DNA of 24,046 bases from JAIYDJ01 sp031400505 (GCA_031400505.1 JANNPZ010000044.1:1-24046); one strand, 5' to 3'. Positions 8,187-16,141 are shown, counted from the stretch's first letter. Made by a program: numbers and translations. The notes: generated from the letters alone by a model not told the origin.

Positions 8187-10489
8187 TCGTCGGCCTCGGC
8201 GGTTTTCTGGATCATCGCTCCGAACGAAGAAATCTCCGGAAAGCCGAAAGACGTGCCGGACCCGGCCATGTTGTGGCCAAGCGTCGCAACGGTCTCAAAG
8301 TCGGGCTGGTCCAGCGCCGTCAGCATTCTTGCGACGTTTTCGCGGCAGTTCGCCAGAAACCGGGGGGCTCGCGTTGCGATCCTGTCGGCTGCGGTTTCTT
8401 TATTTGGCTGCAACAGCAAGGTGTTGGATGCAAGTGCGGTCCCGGCGCAGTGTTCCCGGATCGCCTGCAAAAGGACCGTCTGCCGGATCGGTTTGGTCAG
8501 AAAGGCCGTGCAGCCGGCGGCAAGGCACATTTCCCTGTCGCCCTTCAAGGCCGAGGCCGTCAGCGCGATGATCGGGATCGGAGGGCAGCCGTTCATCTCT
8601 TCCCAGGCACGGATGCTGCGGGTGGCGGCAAGGCCATCCATTACCGGCATCTGCCGATCCATCAAGACCAGATCATAGTTCCCGGTGCGGAACATTTCGC
8701 AGGCCACGGCGCCGTTCTCGGCGATGTCAACCGTGTAGGGGGTCGCCTCCAGATAGGCCAAGGTGATGATGCAATTGTCAGGTGAATCCTCGGTCAGCAA
8801 GATGCGCAGCGGGGCCAGCGGCAGGTCAGAATTGGCCCCCACAGCAACGGCAGCAGTGGAGGGGGTCAAGGTGTCCAACTCCAGAGGCACTGAAAAACTG
8901 AAGGTGCTGCCCTGCTCAAGGCGGCTTTCAGCCCAGATGCGCCCGCCCATAAGCTCAACCAACCGCTTGGAGATGGTAAGGCCAAGTCCGGACCCGCCAA
9001 AGCGCCTTGTGGTGGAACTGTCAGCCTGGGTGAACCGCTCGAACACCCGTGGCAGTTTGTCGCCCGCGATGCCGATTCCGGTATCCTGAACCGAAAAGCG
9101 CAGTGATGTGGGGGAGAGCAGATCGCGGTCAGGTTCGATCCGCAAAGCGATGGCCCCGGATGAGGTGAATTTGATCGCATTGCCCAACAGGTTCATCATC
9201 ACCTGCCGCAGCCGCGTCGGGTCACCGATGACTCGGTTCGGCACATCGGCGGCAATCTCGCAGGTCAGGACCAGCCCCTTTTCCTGTGCCCGCGCGCCCA
9301 CCATTTCCATCACGATTTCCGTCTGTTCGATCAACTCGAAGCTCGTGCGTTCCAATTCCAGCTGCGAAGCCTCGACCTTGGACAGATCGAGGATGTCGTT
9401 GATCAGGTTCAGAAGATTGTCGCCCGCCCGCCGGAAGATTTTCACGTACTTTTCCTGCTGCTCCGACAGCTTGGTTTGCGCCAGGAGGTCGGCAATGCCC
9501 ATGATCGCGTTCATCGGCGTGCGGATCTCATGGCTCATCGAGGCCAGAAAGTCCGATTTGGTCTGACTGGCACTTTCGGCGACGGCGCGGGCCTCGTTCA
9601 ACTCCAGTTCCACCCGTTTACGCTCCGTCACATCGCGGGCGGCGGCAAAGACGCCTTGCAGCGTGCGGTTGCGGTCATAGAATGTGGTGGCGTTGTAAGA
9701 CACGACGGTCTGCTTGCCGTCGCGCGCACGGGCCGTCAGTTCATAGTCCGTCACGGATTTCTCGCTGAGCACTCGCTTGATGCCAGCTTCGGCGCGGTCG
9801 GGGTCGGTAAAGCAATCCTTGAACGGGGCGCCGATCAGCTCGTCCCGGGTTGATCCGGTCAGGGCCTCCATCTGCTTGTTCACGTCGGTGATGATGCCGT
9901 AGGGGTCGGTGGTCATCAGGGCGTCGATGTTGGATTCGATCAGGCTGCGGGTGTAGAACTGCTGGTCGCGCAGGCGTTGGTCGGATTTCTTCTGCTCTTC
10001 CTCGACCACCTTGCGCGCGGTGTTGTCGGTGCCGATCAAGAGATAACCGATGATCACATCCAGTGCATCGCGCAGGGCCGTCACCGAGACCACGGCCGGA
10101 AACCGGCTGCCGTCCTTGCGGATGTAGGTCAGCTCATAGATATCCTCGATCCCGCGCGAGGCTTTGAAGACCAGCGCCTCAAAACCCGGCGTGATCGCGG
10201 TGGAAAGCTCGGCGCTCAGCGACTTTGCCCGCACGATCAACTCTTGCGGGTCCGAGATGTCGGCGGGTGTGATCTTGTTCATCACCTCTGCCGCCGTGTA
10301 GCCCAGCATCCGTTCAGCGCCCACGTTGAAGATCTGGATGACGCCTTTGGCATCGGTGGCAATGCTGGAAAAGTTGGCGGAATTGAAGATCGCGCGCTGC
10401 AGGGCACCGGCCTTCAACTGGTCATCTTGTGACAGGGTGCCATCAAGAGGACGTGGATCGATCGGGGGTACGCCTATGACGGTGGGCAT
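8105..10489 (-). CDS. PAS-PAS hybrid sensor histidine kinase with receiver and HPt domains
   Basis: Soluble multidomain sensor kinase of 794 residues with no membrane segment. Order: PAS 1 (~35-155), PAS 2 (~180-290), short coiled coil, HisKA with His320 in SHEIRTPMN, HATPase_c with NLLGNAIKF (N box), DTGIGI (G1) and GGSGLGL (G2), receiver with Asp611 in LVLMDRQMPVMDG and Lys666, then HPt with probable phospho-His739 in LGHNMAGSG. The domains needed for a full internal phosphorelay are therefore present, and phosphate could pass on to the single-domain receiver encoded just upstream. AAGGAT precedes the start. Its 3' end overlaps the SDR gene antisense by 82 bases. The EcfG promoter upstream of the operon ties it to general stress. 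The signal is unknown. Confidence 0.95.
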   Translation of the reverse strand: MPTVIGVPPIDPRPLDGTLSQDDQLKAGALQRAIFNSANFSSIATDAKGVIQIFNVGAERMLGYTAAEVMNKITPADISDPQELIVRAKSLSAELSTAITPGFEALVFKASRGIEDIYELTYIRKDGSRFPAVVSVTALRDALDVIIGYLLIGTDNTARKVVEEEQKKSDQRLRDQQFYTRSLIESNIDALMTTDPYGIITDVNKQMEALTGSTRDELIGAPFKDCFTDPDRAEAGIKRVLSEKSVTDYELTARARDGKQTVVSYNATTFYDRNRTLQGVFAAARDVTERKRVELELNEARAVAESASQTKSDFLASMSHEIRTPMNAIMGIADLLAQTKLSEQQEKYVKIFRRAGDNLLNLINDILDLSKVEASQLELERTSFELIEQTEIVMEMVGARAQEKGLVLTCEIAADVPNRVIGDPTRLRQVMMNLLGNAIKFTSSGAIALRIEPDRDLLSPTSLRFSVQDTGIGIAGDKLPRVFERFTQADSSTTRRFGGSGLGLTISKRLVELMGGRIWAESRLEQGSTFSFSVPLELDTLTPSTAAVAVGANSDLPLAPLRILLTEDSPDNCIITLAYLEATPYTVDIAENGAVACEMFRTGNYDLVLMDRQMPVMDGLAATRSIRAWEEMNGCPPIPIIALTASALKGDREMCLAAGCTAFLTKPIRQTVLLQAIREHCAGTALASNTLLLQPNKETAADRIATRAPRFLANCRENVARMLTALDQPDFETVATLGHNMAGSGTSFGFPEISSFGAMIQKTAEADDQAAIRDTIEALVLFLTNAVTVAARQD

Positions 10490-10521
10490 GTTGCGGATCC
10501 TTGATGGGAAAGCAGGTCTCG

Positions 10522-10911
10522 TCAGACCGTCGGGCCCTGCACGGGTGCGGCCTGAAGCGCCATGGCAAGGGCCGCCTGAAGCTGCCGTTCGTCATAGGGT
10601 TTTTGCAGGAAATGCGACCCTTCCAGTACCAGGCCAGTGGACGGATCGGCGTGTTTTCCACCGCTTGCGTAAAGCACCCGAAGGTCGGCGCGCAGGGCTG
10701 ATGCCTGCTGTGCCAACTCATATCCGCCGAGATGGCGGTCTTTCAGGCGAATGTCGGTAAACAGCACATGCACGGGCATGCCCGCATGAAAGAGCGCCAT
10801 CGCCTGATCCACGTCATGTGCCGAATGCACCAGATGGTTCAGCTCCTGCAGTATGAACACGGCCTCCATGTTGATGAAAACATCGTCCTCAACGATCAAT
10901 ACCGTGGCCAT
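10522..10911 (-). CDS. Single-domain response regulator (receiver only)
   Basis: A 129-residue stand-alone receiver. It shows LIVEDD with the acidic pair near residues 8-9, the phospho-acceptor Asp in LFTDIRLKD, and the conserved Lys in FLQKPYDE. There is no output domain, so it probably works as a phosphate shuttle, sink or protein-interaction regulator. Single-domain receivers are known modulators of kinases in the alphaproteobacterial general stress response. I chose the ATG at 10911 because AAGGA lies just before it and the receiver starts right after; the longer upstream frame is leader. It lies 32 bases before the hybrid kinase in the same operon and is probably its partner. Confidence 0.93.
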   Translation of the reverse strand: MATVLIVEDDVFINMEAVFILQELNHLVHSAHDVDQAMALFHAGMPVHVLFTDIRLKDRHLGGYELAQQASALRADLRVLYASGGKHADPSTGLVLEGSHFLQKPYDERQLQAALAMALQAAPVQGPTV

Positions 10912-10990
10912 GACATTCCTTTTTCGACCAAGACCTGCGCCGATGGCCGATCGACCCATCAGCAGGGCAATCGGTCCTTCGCACTACCGA

Positions 10991-11015
10991 AACGCCCGAA
11001 CGCGGAAATGGTTCC
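10991..11015 (-). promoter_or_regulatory. EcfG-type general stress promoter for the receiver/hybrid kinase operon
   Basis: On the minus strand GGAAC (complement of 11011-11015), 16 bases, then CGTT (complement of 10991-10994): an exact match to the known EcfG consensus GGAAC-N16/17-CGTT. Expected transcription start is near 10983, giving a leader of about 70 bases to the receiver ATG. Confidence 0.75.
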
Positions 11016-11100
11016 GGTGTTTTCGGAATTTCTTTCCGGTTCAGAACCTTGTTCTGGCCGCTGCGCGACGGACCAGAAACTGATCAGCATCAGGTTTCCT

Positions 11101-11126
11101 GGAACCAGATCGGCTGCTCGCGCATT
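11101..11126 (+). promoter_or_regulatory. Near-consensus EcfG promoter upstream of the Crp/Fnr gene
   Basis: GGAAC (11101-11105), 17 bases, then CATT (11123-11126), one base off the CGTT -10 element. Position suits transcription of the Crp/Fnr gene at 11173. The mismatch makes this weak. Confidence 0.3.
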
Positions 11127-11172
11127 GGCTTTGTGGAAGTCGACCACACAATCATCAGGACAGGGGACCGGA

Positions 11173-11927
11173 ATGATCAGCCATCATAGCCCACTCGCAC
11201 GCAAACTCGGCAGCTTCATTGCGCTGTCCGCGCCCGAACAGAACGTGCTCGACGTACTGCATGGACGGCGCAAGTCCTATGCGGCGGCGCGTGATATGGT
11301 GCATCAAGGTCAGCCCGATCAACCGGCCTATGTCCTCGCAGAAGGCTGGGCATGTTCGTACCAGCTGTTGGCAAGCGGTGGTCGGCAGATCGTGGACTTT
11401 CATATCCCCGGTGACTTCATGGGGATGCGGTCGGTGCTTAGCCGGACGGCGGGCCAAAGCGTCGAGCCCCTGACAAAAGTTCAGGCCTCAGCGTTCAATG
11501 CTCAGGATCTGATGGAGGTATTCGCGCGCACACCGCGGCTTGGCACGGCGCTGCTGTGGGCCACTGCCCGCGACGACGCCATGGTGGTCGAGCATCTGGT
11601 GGGTGTCGGGCGGCGCAATGCCGTCGAGCGGACGGCGCATTTGCTGCTGGAGCTGGGCGCGCGGCTGGCGCTGGTTGGCATCGGAACCAAGGCGGGTTAT
11701 GCGTGCCCGCTGTCGCAATACCTGCTGGCCGATGCCCTGGCCTCAGCGCGGTGCACGTAAACCGGGTTCTGCGCGAGTTGCGCGAGGAAGGGCTTGCGAC
11801 CTTCCGTCAGGGGCGCGTCGAGTTCACCGATTTCGCCGGACTGGTCGACCTTGCGGACTTCGATCAGGACTACCTCGACCATGAGGGACCACGTTACAAA
11901 GGCGTGCCATCGGCGATGGCCGCCTGA
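11173..11927 (+). CDS. Crp/Fnr family regulator, frameshifted before the HTH
   Basis: Transcription regulator with an N-terminal cyclic-nucleotide-type beta-roll (LARKLGSFIALS..., YVLAEGWACSYQ, VDFHIPGDFMGM) and a C-terminal winged helix. The first frame runs from the ATG at 11173 (SD AGGGGA) and stops at 11760 after LADALASARCT. The expected recognition helix, LSAVHVNRVLRELREEGLA, is in the next frame and continues to 11927. One missing G in the GG at 11739-11740 accounts for the switch: adding it gives LADALGLSAVHVNRVL and a normal ~251-residue protein. As written, the DNA-binding part is lost. No Cys cluster for an iron-sulfur centre is seen, so it is not a classical Fnr. Its 3' end overlaps the stress kinase gene antisense by 34 bases. 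Confidence 0.88.
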
Positions 11928-13702
11928 GGATTTTCCTGTGCGTTGTGCAAGGGATTCTGTGCCATCGCCTGGCCGTTGGGGCGAAACCTGACCGACAGAT
12001 TGAACTTCTGGTCTGCGGCGTCAAACCCGGATTGAACTTCGGCGGCAAGCTGATCGGCAAAGGCTCGGATCAGGACCATCCCAAGCTTGGTACTTTCGTG
12101 GGAGTGCGCGCCGCGTTGCATTCCTTGCTCCAGCGAATTGGCAACACTGAAATGGATCATGTCCCCGTCCCATCGCAGCGCGATGTCGATGGAGGCCGGA
12201 CCAACCTCGGGTTTGCCCACGTATTTCAGCGCGTTGGTCACGGCTTCGTTGGCCAGAAGCGACAAGGGCCCGATCTGATCCGCATGCACCATGACCGGCT
12301 CGAACCGGGTCGAGATCAGCACGCGGTGACCCGCTTCCAGATTGACCCCCACCAGCTGGTCTGCAATCGAGGCAATCAGGACATCCGCGCGCACATCGAC
12401 GACATCGCCGTTGGTATAAAGGCTCTGATCGATGGCGGCGATGCTCAGCACCCGGTCCTGCAGGCTGCGCAGAACCTTCGCGACGTCCGGATCAACGGTC
12501 TTGCGCCGCTGAATGCTGATGATCGAGGAAATCATCTGCAGATTGTTCTTGATGCGGTGATGCACCTCTCGCAACAGCAAAAGCTTGCCCTCGGCCGTCA
12601 GCGCAAGCGCGTCTTCTTTGCGGGCAACAATCAATTCCAACTTGTTGAAGGTGTTGACAGTCTCTTGAATCTCCAGCGCCGCACCCGGGGCGAGCACGAT
12701 TGGGGCATTGCGTTGCCCGAGCGCGAAACGGCGCATCTCGTCGCGGAGTATCTTGATCGGCCGGATGACCAGACGGCGGGCGGCAAGCAAGGCCGTCGCC
12801 AGGCTGACGAGCCACATAAGTAACGGCATGACAAAGGCATGCGACCAGGTGAGGTCGGTTTGACTGACCGGATTGTCGGGCGCCCAGATGCCAATGGCAA
12901 AAACGGCGTCGGGAATCAGGGTCACCTTCATGAATCCGGCCATGTTGCCGGAAGTGTCGGTCGTATCGAAAAATCCGTCGGGGCCACCAAGCAAAAGATC
13001 CAGTCCGGCACCGGATGGCAGGCGGGCGGCCACTCCCTGAAGATCAAGCGTCGAGGTCAGAACGGCACCGGCGGAGTTGAACAGGATGACGTCCACTGGG
13101 GTTGGAATGCCCGAAGGATTCTGGGCGGGCGGCAAAGGAAAGGATTGCAGAACAAGGGAAAGGTAGCCCAGCAGCTTTCCGTCTTCGCGAACGGGTTGCA
13201 AGACGCGCAAGACCGGGGCCATGTCACTGTCATCGCGGCTGATCCGATCGATTGCGGGCTTAGGACGCCCAAGAAACCGCAGGTGGGCCGCGTCAGCGTG
13301 GAGGTCACTTATCTGACCATCCGACGCACAGCGCGAGATACCGTTGACGGGAACAAACCTGACAGACCGGAAAATCGGCTTGTCGGCGATGAAATCCGCC
13401 AGTGCCTTGGTGCATTCGGCCCCGTTGTTCCTGACCCTGATCGTCGACGCAATCAGGGCCGGGTCGATCCGAAGACCCGCGCCGATCAGACGCTGCTCCA
13501 CAGATGCGCTTTCAGCGGTGAGGCCCGAGAGCAGCGTTTCGGCAGAACGCCTGGCTTCCTTGGCAAATCCCAAGGGCTCCCAGACCGCGATGATCCCTAT
13601 GGGCAAGGCCGCAAGCGACACCACGACCGCAAGCTGAAAGCTGATGCCGCGCATGCCACGCGACAGACGGTCCCAAACCGCATGGGGCCTGACATCATCC
13701 AT
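11894..13702 (-). CDS. Membrane sensor histidine kinase, HisKA_2 type, of the general stress response (PhyK-like)
   Basis: Inner-membrane kinase of 602 residues from the ATG at 13702. It has TM1 (~22-42), a large periplasmic sensor region (~43-287), TM2 (~288-310), a HAMP-like linker, and a HisKA_2 dimerization domain with EVHHRIKNNLQM (phospho-His at 381 or 382). A HATPase domain follows with NEAVTNALKY as the N box and a late KLGMVLIRAFADQL segment. Kinases of this type next to ecfG/nepR/phyR phosphorylate PhyR in known alphaproteobacteria. The start overlaps the ecfG stop by eight bases (13695-13702), so the two are translationally coupled. What the periplasmic domain senses cannot be told; two Cys (97, 125) lie in it. 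Confidence 0.92.
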   Translation of the reverse strand: MDDVRPHAVWDRLSRGMRGISFQLAVVVSLAALPIGIIAVWEPLGFAKEARRSAETLLSGLTAESASVEQRLIGAGLRIDPALIASTIRVRNNGAECTKALADFIADKPIFRSVRFVPVNGISRCASDGQISDLHADAAHLRFLGRPKPAIDRISRDDSDMAPVLRVLQPVREDGKLLGYLSLVLQSFPLPPAQNPSGIPTPVDVILFNSAGAVLTSTLDLQGVAARLPSGAGLDLLLGGPDGFFDTTDTSGNMAGFMKVTLIPDAVFAIGIWAPDNPVSQTDLTWSHAFVMPLLMWLVSLATALLAARRLVIRPIKILRDEMRRFALGQRNAPIVLAPGAALEIQETVNTFNKLELIVARKEDALALTAEGKLLLLREVHHRIKNNLQMISSIISIQRRKTVDPDVAKVLRSLQDRVLSIAAIDQSLYTNGDVVDVRADVLIASIADQLVGVNLEAGHRVLISTRFEPVMVHADQIGPLSLLANEAVTNALKYVGKPEVGPASIDIALRWDGDMIHFSVANSLEQGMQRGAHSHESTKLGMVLIRAFADQLAAEVQSGFDAADQKFNLSVRFRPNGQAMAQNPLHNAQENPQAAIADGTPL

Positions 13703-14252
13703 GCAAGGACGTCTGGTGGCTTGCAACCGCGTTCTGAACGGCATCGGTCGGCAATATGCTTTCACCCTCCTCCAGACAAAGCAGCTCGGCAAGGCGTTTG
13801 CGCCCGCGATTGACCCGGCTTTTGACCGTGCCAATGGCGCATCCCATTGTGGTCGCAGCCTCCTCATAAGAAAAACCCAAGGCGCCGACCAGAACCAGAG
13901 CCTCACGCTGTTCGTCGATCAGTTTCTCGAAGCCGCGCTGAAAATCGCGCAGGGCGAGCGCGCTGTCATGGTCGGGTTTCTGCGACAGACGCGCGGCGAA
14001 AAAGCCTTCGCTATCCTGCACTTCGCGGCGGTGTTTGCGCAGGTCGGAATAAAAGCTGTTGCGCAGGATGGTGAACAGCCATGCGCGCGGATTGGTGCCG
14101 ATGGTAAACCGGCTGAAGCTTGACCAGGCGCGTAGAACCGTGTCCTGAACCAGATCGTCCGCAGCGGGGCCGTTGCGCGTAAGGCTGACGGCAAACGCGC
14201 GCAGGGCCGGCAAATGCACGATCAACTGGTCCCGGGGATCGCTGCCGTTCAC
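13695..14252 (-). CDS. ecfG: General stress ECF sigma factor (EcfG/RpoE2 type)
   Basis: RNA polymerase sigma factor of 185 residues. Region 2 spans ~10-75 (LVQDTVLRAWSSFSRF, then ILRNSFYSDLRKHRRE), and region 4 spans ~110-165 (LIDEQREALVLVGALGFSYE, then GTVKSRVNRGRKRLAELL). It would direct transcription of the stress regulon from GGAAC-N16/17-CGTT promoters, four of which I find in this window. The start is GTG at 14252, overlapping the nepR stop as GTGA (14249-14252). Order nepR-ecfG-kinase with overlaps at both ends suggests tightly balanced stoichiometry. The assignment rests on the family wording plus neighbours. Confidence 0.94.
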   Translation of the reverse strand: MNGSDPRDQLIVHLPALRAFAVSLTRNGPAADDLVQDTVLRAWSSFSRFTIGTNPRAWLFTILRNSFYSDLRKHRREVQDSEGFFAARLSQKPDHDSALALRDFQRGFEKLIDEQREALVLVGALGFSYEEAATTMGCAIGTVKSRVNRGRKRLAELLCLEEGESILPTDAVQNAVASHQTSLHG

Positions 14253-14422
14253 GGTGCGGCATCTTTCTCGCGAAGCTGTTTCAAGAGCTCCTGAAGGCGG
14301 TCAGGGATCTCTTCTTCCAGCTTGGCGGCATAAATCCGGCGCAGGTTTTCGTCGATCTGCCGTGCAACGCTGGCGGGAACGATTGGCGGGACCTTGGGCT
14401 TGGATGGCATGTGAGTATTCAT
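14249..14422 (-). CDS. nepR: Anti-sigma factor NepR
   Basis: Small anti-sigma factor of about 57 residues that holds EcfG inactive and is itself captured by phosphorylated PhyR. The core helix-helix signature IDENLRRIYAAKLEEEIPDR (helix 1, then the PDR turn) followed by LQELLKQLREK is typical of NepR. The N-terminal ~15 residues are Pro/Lys-rich and probably disordered. Two adjacent ATGs (14425, 14422) follow AGGA directly; I took 14422 for better spacing. It is the first gene of the nepR-ecfG-kinase operon. Confidence 0.93.
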   Translation of the reverse strand: MNTHMPSKPKVPPIVPASVARQIDENLRRIYAAKLEEEIPDRLQELLKQLREKDAAP

Positions 14423-14450
14423 CATTCCTGAGATTTCTTTTCGAAGTGAC

Positions 14451-14482
14451 GGAACCGAACGCACGGCAGATCGTTTGGTTCC
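14451..14482. promoter_or_regulatory. Palindromic bidirectional EcfG promoter between nepR and phyR
   Basis: Plus strand: GGAAC (14451-14455), 16 bases, CGTT (14472-14475). Minus strand: GGAAC (complement of 14478-14482), 16 bases, CGTT (complement of 14458-14461). Both match the EcfG consensus exactly and overlap almost completely. The plus reading serves phyR (ATG at 14510), the minus reading serves nepR-ecfG-kinase (ATG at 14422). This gives positive feedback on the positive and negative arms together. Confidence 0.85.
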
Positions 14483-14509
14483 GTGGAAATGCAAAAAAAG
14501 GGACCAGGC

Positions 14510-15346
14510 ATGGCGAACAGAACGACCTCAGCAAACGAGGCGGCGGGTGTTTCGCACATCATCGCAGCCGAACTGCCCTTCTTGCGCAGACACGCGCGGG
14601 CCTTGACTGGGAACCAGACCACCGGTGACCGCTACGCCGTGGCGACCCTAGAGGCGATCCTTGCCGACCCTTCTGTGCATAACACCGATGTCAGCCCAAA
14701 AGTTGCACTGTTTCGGACATTCCACATGATCTGGTCCAGCGCGGGCGCGCCGATTGCCGAGAATGACACCAACACCCTGGAACGCCGCGCACAAGTTCAC
14801 CTGAGCGGGCTGACCAAAGACAGCCGAGAGGCTTTGCTGCTGTCTACCATCGAAGGTTTTGACGGGCACGAACTTGGCCAGGTGCTGCAGACCACCGCCG
14901 AGGATGCAGGGCAACTGGTTCAACTGGCCATGGCCGAGATGGAAAAGTCGATACGCGGTGCGGTTATGATCATCGAGGACGAAGCCTTTATCGCGATGGA
15001 TTTGGAAAACATCGTGACCGGCATGGGACACCGGGTTACCGGCATCGCGCGCACGCATGCCAAGGCCGTTGCGCTGGGGGCAAGAGAGCGGCCTGACTTG
15101 ATACTCGCCGATATCAAGCTGGCCGACAACTCCTCGGGGATTGATGCCGTCCGCGCCCTGCTGGCGGCGCTTGGTGACGTGCCGGTGATCTTCATCACGG
15201 CCTTTCCAGACAGGTTGCTGACGGGTTCGCGACCCGAGCCGACCTTTCTGATCGGCAAACCTTTCACCGAAGAGCAGGTGCGCTCGGCGGTCAGTCAGGC
15301 GATGTTCTTTGCCTCGACTGAAACGCTACAACATGCGGTCAATTAG
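14510..15346 (+). CDS. phyR: Stress response regulator PhyR (sigma-like domain plus receiver)
   Basis: A 278-residue anti-anti-sigma factor. Residues 1-~145 are a sigma-factor-like domain that mimics EcfG (LPFLRRHARALTGNQTTGD as region 2; LSGLTKDSREALLL and FDGHELGQVL as region 4 without DNA-binding residues). Residues ~150-270 are a receiver: acidic Glu156-Asp157, phospho-acceptor Asp201 in LILADIKLAD, Thr230 and Lys250. When phosphorylated, family members release the sigma-like domain to bind NepR. I chose the ATG at 14510 (after AAAGGGACCAGG) over the in-frame ATG at 14483, which would overlap the promoter. It is divergent from nepR and shares its promoter. Confidence 0.95.
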   Translation: MANRTTSANEAAGVSHIIAAELPFLRRHARALTGNQTTGDRYAVATLEAILADPSVHNTDVSPKVALFRTFHMIWSSAGAPIAENDTNTLERRAQVHLSGLTKDSREALLLSTIEGFDGHELGQVLQTTAEDAGQLVQLAMAEMEKSIRGAVMIIEDEAFIAMDLENIVTGMGHRVTGIARTHAKAVALGARERPDLILADIKLADNSSGIDAVRALLAALGDVPVIFITAFPDRLLTGSRPEPTFLIGKPFTEEQVRSAVSQAMFFASTETLQHAVN

Positions 15347-15455
15347 GCCCGCCGGTCAGAAGACGCGCCGGAGGAACAACTCGATGGTGACCGAGGCTCG
15401 CAGACTGATCCTCGTTGGCCGTGGTCATCACACGCATCCAATGGAAGGTTTACCA

Positions 15456-15692
15456 ATGCCAACTGTCCCTGACGTGGCCGGAACTGCCGCGCTTGCGATC
15501 TGCGAGGCGCTCATGCTGGCATTGAATGACCGCAATATCCTGCCGGAAAACGAGATTCTTGGCATCATGCACGACGCGGCGGCGGCGCATGAAAACGATC
15601 CCGGCACCGATGGGTTTGGCGACCTGCACGTCGCAGTTGCCGCATTGATCAACAAGATTATTGCCGGTGGCAACTCGGTCCGCCGGCGCTGA
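15456..15692 (+). CDS. Conserved small hypothetical protein next to phyR
   Basis: A 78-residue protein with no recognised domain. It has a helical N-terminal half (TAALAICEALMLALNDR), the segment ILPENEILGIMHDAAAAHEN, and a second helix (LHVAVAALINKIIAG) with a basic end. I have the impression of similar short proteins in other Rhodobacteraceae, but cannot name a function. GGAAGG precedes the ATG at 15456. An in-frame ATG at 15384 has a good GGAGG site and would add 24 residues (MVTEARRLILVGRG...), so the true start is uncertain. It lies 109 bases after phyR on the same strand and may be co-transcribed with it. Confidence 0.75.
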   Translation: MPTVPDVAGTAALAICEALMLALNDRNILPENEILGIMHDAAAAHENDPGTDGFGDLHVAVAALINKIIAGGNSVRRR

Positions 15693-15852
15693 TCGACCGC
15701 GCACCAAGCGAGTTTCCGCCTTCCGAAACACCGAAAGCGCCGCGACTAACATGCGTCAGCAGGAAGGCTTGCGAGGCATCCTAAGGTAATTTCGACGGCA
15801 AGACTGTCCGCCGTTGTCCGTCTGTCCACGAGTTGCCTTGGTATCAGCTTCC

Positions 15853-15878
15853 GGAACGGCGCAGTGTTCTGCCCCGTT
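15853..15878. promoter_or_regulatory. Symmetric EcfG promoter in front of the 64-residue protein
   Basis: Plus strand: GGAAC (15853-15857), 17 bases, CGTT (15875-15878). The flanks TTCCGGAACGG and CCGTTCCGGA are inverted repeats, so the minus strand also reads GGAAC-N17-CGTT. The plus reading is well placed for the gene at 15926. No gene is seen for the minus reading. The rest of 15693-15925 shows nothing else I can support. Confidence 0.78.
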
Positions 15879-15925
15879 CCGGAGACGGACTGTGACTTTG
15901 GGCAGACCCAAGAAGGAGCTAACCC

Positions 15926-16120
15926 ATGGACGCGAAACCCCCGATGACCACCACCGCCGACAAGATGAAATCCGTCGAGGCCGTGTGGGACAAGGCCCCC
16001 GCCGGAGCCAAGAAGGATGCGGCGCTGAAGCATTACCAGGCGGCCGAAAAGGCCCAGACCGCCAAGAACGACGCCGAAGCCAACCGCGAGTTGGATGCAG
16101 CGACCCACGCTCTGGCGTGA
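15926..16120 (+). CDS. Small hydrophilic helical stress-type protein
   Basis: A 64-residue, Ala/Lys/Asp-rich protein with no Cys and no membrane segment, predicted mostly helical (AGAKKDAALKHYQAAEKAQT). No known domain is recognised. It has a strong AAGGAG site eight bases before the ATG and an exact EcfG promoter upstream, and is followed by its own terminator at 16142-16176. That makes it a one-gene unit of the general stress regulon. The composition is reminiscent of small stress-protective hydrophilic proteins, but no function can be assigned. Confidence 0.82.
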   Translation: MDAKPPMTTTADKMKSVEAVWDKAPAGAKKDAALKHYQAAEKAQTAKNDAEANRELDAATHALA

Positions 16121-16141
16121 TCTGCAACCGCTGAATCAAAA

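Noticed and set aside
15371..15400. GGAAC after phyR as another EcfG promoter
   Set aside because: No CGTT or close variant 16-17 bases downstream.
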